A stretch of DNA of 9,356 bases, from positions 1 to 9,356 of the forward strand of contig CALEMO010000136.1 of assembly GCA_937910825.1 (NCBI GenBank). The letters are read 5' to 3'. Below, piece after piece: positions 6,250 to 9,356 of the stretch. Origin of the DNA: an uncultured Solirubrobacterales bacterium. Its GTDB lineage: Bacteria; Actinomycetota; Thermoleophilia; Solirubrobacterales; 70-9. A program made the position numbers and the translations under genes. The notes under the pieces were generated by a model, which searched no databases, was not told the origin of the DNA, and saw nothing but the letters and a program-made list of their open reading frames with translations. The stretch's first letter is position 1; the number at the start of each line of letters is the position of its first letter.

Positions 6250-7344
6250 ATGGAGCAGTCTGAGGCGATCAGGATTGATGGCATCACCAAGAAGTTTGGT
6301 GATTTCGTGGCTGTCGACAACATAGACCTCGAGGTCTCCAGCGGTGAGTTCTTTTCGCTGCTCGGGCCTTCGGGCTGTGGCAAGACGACGATGCTGAGGA
6401 TGCTTGCCGGCTTTGAGGTTCCGACCAGCGGCAGCATCGTGCTGAACGGGGAGCCGGTCGAAAACGTACCCCCCCACAAGCGCAACGTCAACATGGTCTT
6501 CCAGAGTTACGCGCTGTTCGACCACCTCGATGTCCAGGACAACATCGCTTTCGGCCTGAAGCGCCGCAAGGTTGCGAAAGAAGAGATTGGTCGCCGGGTG
6601 GGCGACGCTCTCGAGCTGGTCGACCTCTCCACCCGGGCGACAGCAAGGCCGAACGAGCTCTCCGGAGGACAGCGCCAGCGGGTCGCTCTCGCCCGGGCGC
6701 TGGTCAACAAGCCTCAGGTGCTGCTGCTCGACGAACCACTTGGCGCGCTCGACCTGAAGCTCCGGCGGCAGATGCAGGTCGAGCTGAAGGCGATCCAGCG
6801 TGAAGTCGGCATCACTTTCGTCTACGTCACCCACGATCAGGAAGAAGCGCTGTCGATGTCTGACCGGATCGCGGTGATGAGCGCCGGCCGGGTGATCCAG
6901 TGCGCTTCTCCGGAGGAGGTCTACGAGCATCCGAGTGAAGAATTCGTCGCCGGGTTCATCGGCATCTCGAACCTGCTCCAGGGCAAGGTCGAGAGCAGGG
7001 GTCAGGTCCGGGTCGGGGATGTATGCCTGCCTGTGCCCGACCTCGACGACTCGTATTCGGTTGGTGATTCCGTCCAGATAGCGGTGCGTCCGGAGAAGGT
7101 GGCGGTCGATGAGATCGACAAGCCTGCCTACAAGATCGTTGCCGACATGTTCACGGTCCAGGGTGAGATCGAAAGCATGGTCTATCTCGGCGTGGGCAAC
7201 CAGCTCACGCTTCGCCTGAGCAACGGTGGCCGGCTGGTCGCGCTTGAGCAGGCCACCTATCGGGTCCAGTCGCACGATCAGTGGAAGATTGGCCAGCCAG
7301 TGAAGGTCGGCTGGCATCCCGAGCACTGCATGGTCTTGAAGTAG
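6250..7344 (+). CDS. potA: ABC transporter ATP-binding protein, spermidine/putrescine type (PotA-like)
   Basis: This 364-residue ATPase powers the importer. All nucleotide-binding motifs are intact: Walker A G39-P-S-G-C-G-K-T-T47, Q-loop Q85 in V-F-Q-S-Y-A-L-F, signature L137-S-G-G-Q141, Walker B V-L-L-L-D161-E162-P, and switch histidine H195 in T-H-D-Q-E-E-A. Residues from about 240 to the end form a TOBE-type accessory domain (V-R-P-E-K near 280 is the usual marker), as in PotA, MalK and UgpC; it may sense regulatory signals. AAGGA just before the potC stop serves as ribosome binding site, and only three bases separate the genes. In the segment after the Q-loop the common L-F-P-H-L is L-F-D-H-L here, a small deviation. 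Polyamine-type specificity is inferred from the adjoining PotD/B/C genes, because the ATPase alone cannot tell substrates apart. Confidence 0.93.
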   Translation: MEQSEAIRIDGITKKFGDFVAVDNIDLEVSSGEFFSLLGPSGCGKTTMLRMLAGFEVPTSGSIVLNGEPVENVPPHKRNVNMVFQSYALFDHLDVQDNIAFGLKRRKVAKEEIGRRVGDALELVDLSTRATARPNELSGGQRQRVALARALVNKPQVLLLDEPLGALDLKLRRQMQVELKAIQREVGITFVYVTHDQEEALSMSDRIAVMSAGRVIQCASPEEVYEHPSEEFVAGFIGISNLLQGKVESRGQVRVGDVCLPVPDLDDSYSVGDSVQIAVRPEKVAVDEIDKPAYKIVADMFTVQGEIESMVYLGVGNQLTLRLSNGGRLVALEQATYRVQSHDQWKIGQPVKVGWHPEHCMVLK

Positions 7345-7391
7345 GCGGGAACGGTGGCCGCCAGTCCGACCGTCGTTGAGTGGCCGGGGGA

Positions 7392-7403
7392 TAGGATCTG
7401 CGG
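7392..7403 (+). promoter_or_regulatory. Leaderless-type promoter box for the DUF2252 gene
   Basis: TAGGAT (7392-7397), a good match to the actinobacterial -10 consensus, is followed by exactly six bases and the ATG at 7404. No Shine-Dalgarno is placed to serve that ATG. The layout repeats that of the TetR gene and suggests the DUF2252 gene is transcribed separately from the transporter, as a leaderless message. I see no clear terminator in the 59-base gap after potA, so read-through remains possible. Confidence 0.55.
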
Positions 7404-8789
7404 ATGGACAGAGTCGAGATTACAGACAGTTTCAAGGAAACCCGTGCGGCCGGAAAGAAGCTTCGTGCCCGCATCAAGCGCTCCGAGCACGGCTCATTCA
7501 AGCCTTCCGGGCGGGACCCGGTGTCGATCATCGAGGAACAGAACCAGACCCGGCTCCAGCAACTGGTGCCGGTGCGCATCGGCCGGATGCTCGAGTCCAG
7601 GTTCGCCTACTACCGAGGGACGGCGGGTCCGATGGCCTTCGACCTTTCAACAGAAGTCCGGACAGATCTTCGGGTAGTCGGCTGTGGTGACGCACATGTT
7701 GCCAACTTCGGACTGTTTGCTTCGCCCGATCGCCGCATGATCTTTGATCTCAACGACTTCGACGAAGCTGGACCGAGCCCCTGGGAGTGGGATGTAAAAC
7801 GTCTCGTCGCATCGGTCGAAATCGGCTTCAGGCATCGGGGCTTTGATGCGGCGGCGTCGCGTGAGGCCTGCCGGGGCGCGGTGCGCGAATACCGCGAAAG
7901 GCTTTTTATCCTGGCTGGCATGGATGCAATCGAGCGGTACTACTTTCGAGTTGAAGCTCAAGACATGAGGGATATGGCGGTCGATCGAGCCGGGCAGAAG
8001 GCGATCGACAAGACCATGAAAAAGGCACGCCGCCGGAACTCGGATCGTGTACTTAGCAAGATCACGACCGCGGAAAAGGATGGCGTGCCCCGGATCGAGA
8101 ATCAGCCTCCGATCCTTCAGCACATCAAGGATGCGGTATCGATCGATGAGGTCACTCATATATTCGAGCGCTACCGCGAAACGCTGCGCCCCGACATCTC
8201 GCTGCTGCTCTCCAGGTTCGAACTCGTCGACTATGCGTTGCGTGTGGTCGGCGTCGGCAGTGTCGGTACGAGGTGCCTGATATTTCTGCTGATCGGGCCC
8301 CAGGGGGAGCCGGTTTTCCTGCAGCTGAAGGAGGCGCAGCGGTCCGTGCTCGAGACATACGGGGGCATCCCGCCTTCGCCGCTCATTGGCCTCGGAGAGG
8401 ACAACACCTCGGGGCAGGGGTTCCGAGTCGTCTCAAGCCAGCAGGTACTGCAGGCTGCGTCCGACCCATTCCTCGGCTGGATCACGGGGGTCCGTGGAAT
8501 CGACTATTACGGACGGCAGTTTCGTGACATGAAAGGTTCTGCCGATCTGGAGGCGCTGACCGTCGGGCAGTTTGCGAGGTACGGCCGGGTCTGCGGGGCA
8601 TTGCTCGCCCGGGCCCACAGCCAGAGTCCGGGATGGGCGGCGATCCTCGGCTACCTTGGCAAATCGGACGTTTTCGATCGCTCGATCGCGGACTGGAGTA
8701 AGTCCTACGCCGACCAGGTTGAAACGGACTACGAAGCGCTTGAAGCTGCCGTGAAGTCCGGCAGGATTCCCTGCGAAACCGGAATCTGA
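7404..8789 (+). CDS. DUF2252 (COG4320) family protein, kinase-like motifs
   Basis: The 461-residue protein has the hallmark DUF2252 blocks: G95-D-A-H-V-A-N-F-G103, F114-D-L-N-D-F-D-E121, G283-V-G-S-V-G-T-R-C291 and F305-L-Q-L-K309-E-A. The family is widespread in actinobacteria and, as far as I know, lacks an established function. The first two blocks look like the catalytic loop (G-D-x-H-x-x-N) and metal-binding D-F-D of aminoglycoside phosphotransferase/protein-kinase-like enzymes. The last two look like a glycine-rich loop followed by the ATP-binding lysine. Here the order is reversed relative to kinases, with C-lobe motifs first, suggesting a permuted kinase-like fold. That is my inference, not a known activity. 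No signal peptide or membrane segment is seen, so it is probably cytosolic. It has its own promoter box and ends 13 bases from a convergent gene. No link to the amine cluster can be shown. Confidence 0.85.
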   Translation: MDRVEITDSFKETRAAGKKLRARIKRSEHGSFKPSGRDPVSIIEEQNQTRLQQLVPVRIGRMLESRFAYYRGTAGPMAFDLSTEVRTDLRVVGCGDAHVANFGLFASPDRRMIFDLNDFDEAGPSPWEWDVKRLVASVEIGFRHRGFDAAASREACRGAVREYRERLFILAGMDAIERYYFRVEAQDMRDMAVDRAGQKAIDKTMKKARRRNSDRVLSKITTAEKDGVPRIENQPPILQHIKDAVSIDEVTHIFERYRETLRPDISLLLSRFELVDYALRVVGVGSVGTRCLIFLLIGPQGEPVFLQLKEAQRSVLETYGGIPPSPLIGLGEDNTSGQGFRVVSSQQVLQAASDPFLGWITGVRGIDYYGRQFRDMKGSADLEALTVGQFARYGRVCGALLARAHSQSPGWAAILGYLGKSDVFDRSIADWSKSYADQVETDYEALEAAVKSGRIPCETGI

Positions 8790-8795
8790 ACCGGT
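8765..8795. terminator. Weak overlapping hairpins between the convergent genes
   Basis: GATTCC (8765-8770) can pair with GGAATC (8781-8786), and ACCGG (8778-8782) can pair with CCGGT (8791-8795). The two stems share bases 8781-8782 and cannot form together. They span the DUF2252 stop and the 13-base gap before the end of the convergent lipoprotein gene, where a terminator would be expected. Stems are short (5-6 base pairs) and there is no run of T, so this is only a possible weak terminator. Confidence 0.2.
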
Positions 8796-8802
8796 GCGGG
8801 AC

Positions 8803-9288
8803 TCAGGGAGTCGTGCCCGTGCCTGTGTCCGTATTTGTCCCCGGACTTGTTGCGCCACATGACTTAAAGCCGTAGGCGCTTGCAAGATCGAGTCCTTCGG
8901 CCAGCGGGTCGCTTGTGCCGAAAGCAGTCTCGGGGTTTGTTTCGAGTGTCGAAAGACCGTCGTCCATCGCGTCCCAGATCGTGGATACGGTCGCCGACTC
9001 TCCCTCCGGAGGGGTAAGGGACCTGAGCTTTTCGATCTGGTTCGCGAGCATCGGGACGGTGACCTCGCTTGTGAAAGCGATGCCCTCCTGCTCAGTCGGC
9101 GCCCGGTTGCCGAAGGTCGCCACCACCTCGTCCCCGAGCCGTTCAGCGCCTTGCGTGCAGATCCGGTCTGCTCGTTCAACGAAGGTATCGCTGCTCGGTG
9201 CTGCCGGCCCTTCATCGGCCCCGCCGCATGCGCCCAGGGTCGCCGCCATCGCCAACCCGGCTACGGCCGCGGTAAGCCTTGACTTCAT
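8803..9288 (-). CDS. Small secreted lipoprotein, unknown function
   Basis: This 161-residue protein starts with a clear lipoprotein signal: K-S-R, a hydrophobic stretch at residues 6-17, and lipobox L18-G-A-C21 followed by G-G, so the mature protein is anchored to the outer face of the membrane. The mature region is mostly helical in appearance, with F-V-E-R-A-D-R-I-C44 early and a second cysteine, C144, in F-K-S-C near the end; these could form a disulfide. The tail after C144 is rich in Thr and Gly and probably disordered. Small lipoproteins of this A-D-x-I-C type occur in high-GC actinobacteria, and I know no function for them. The start is fixed by the signal peptide. AAAGGA lies 11 bases before the ATG, inside the end of an upstream gene five bases away, so it is probably the last gene of a minus-strand operon. 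It converges on the DUF2252 gene. Confidence 0.8.
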   Translation of the reverse strand: MKSRLTAAVAGLAMAATLGACGGADEGPAAPSSDTFVERADRICTQGAERLGDEVVATFGNRAPTEQEGIAFTSEVTVPMLANQIEKLRSLTPPEGESATVSTIWDAMDDGLSTLETNPETAFGTSDPLAEGLDLASAYGFKSCGATSPGTNTDTGTGTTP

Positions 9289-9293
9289 AGCCG

Positions 9294-9356
9294 CTATCGT
9301 CCTTTGTATGTCGCGTTGCCGGGGCCGTGCTCCAGGAAGGAGTCGACCGCGTTGAT
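9294..9356 (-). CDS. 3' end of an unidentified minus-strand gene (partial)
   Basis: Reading the minus strand from the right edge gives 20 sense codons and a TAG, ending I-N-A-V-D-S-F-L-E-H-G-P-G-N-A-T-Y-K-G-R. Fifteen of the first sixteen codons, apart from one ACA, end in G or C, matching the codon use of the real genes here. The TAG lies five bases before the lipoprotein ATG. Both points support a true gene end in an operon with the lipoprotein. The fragment is too short for me to recognise the protein, and chance cannot be excluded. Confidence 0.45.
   Translation of the reverse strand: MNAVDSFLEHGPGNATYKGR

Noticed and set aside
5710..7326. Very long minus-strand open frame (538 codons) opposite the PotC- and PotA-like genes.
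   Set aside because: It lies entirely antisense to two genes with all family motifs. Its translation is rich in H, R and D with no recognisable domain, typical of the shadow frame of GC-rich coding DNA.
7345..7391. Possible terminator after the PotA-like gene (ACGGT...ACCGT).
   Set aside because: Only a five-base stem with a 13-base loop and no T-run; too weak to call.
8915..9355. Plus-strand open frame of 146 codons opposite the lipoprotein.
   Set aside because: It is antisense to a gene with a clear lipoprotein signal and GC3 bias, has no ribosome binding site, and gives a Ser/Arg/Ala-rich translation without motifs.

Overview
The window is GC-rich with strong G/C preference at third codon positions. 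It has tightly packed genes, several ATGA/TTGA-type stop-start overlaps, and at least two (possibly three) TANNNT boxes placed 6-7 bases before a start codon, the layout of leaderless transcripts. Together with the protein types, especially a COG4320/DUF2252 protein and small LGAC-type lipoproteins, this suggests a high-GC actinobacterium. A soil lineage such as Thermoleophilia/Solirubrobacterales is my best guess, but no rRNA or marker gene is present to prove it.

Layout: (1) 1-2720 holds a Rieske oxygenase alpha subunit, cut by the left edge, which overlaps by 4 bases a PYROXD2-like FAD-dependent oxidoreductase. (2) 2777-3394 is a TetR/AcrR regulator with a BetI-like C-terminal half. It is preceded by a leaderless-type promoter box with an overlapping inverted repeat. 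(3) 3408-7344 is a complete four-gene spermidine/putrescine-type ABC importer in the order binding lipoprotein, permease B, permease C, ATPase. (4) 7404-8789 is a DUF2252 protein with its own leaderless-type promoter. (5) 8803-9288, minus strand, is a small lipoprotein. A 20-codon 3' end of another minus-strand gene sits just upstream of it at the right edge.

How the genes may work together: the Rieske enzyme has glutamate rather than aspartate at the position bridging the Rieske and mononuclear iron sites. That glutamate is typical of carnitine/glycine-betaine-type N-dealkylating oxygenases. The binding protein keeps the acidic residues that hold amino groups in E. coli PotD but changes several other pocket residues. 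The regulator resembles BetI-type repressors. The most economical reading is a locus for uptake and oxidative breakdown of a cationic, perhaps N-methylated, amine: import by PotABCD-like proteins, N-dealkylation by the Rieske enzyme, and further oxidation by the flavoprotein. The substrate is not shown by the sequence. No reductase partner for the oxygenase lies in the window. The DUF2252 gene and the lipoprotein have no visible link to this pathway.

No tRNA, rRNA, CRISPR array, insertion sequence or long repeat was seen. No intergenic stretch exceeds about 60 bases.
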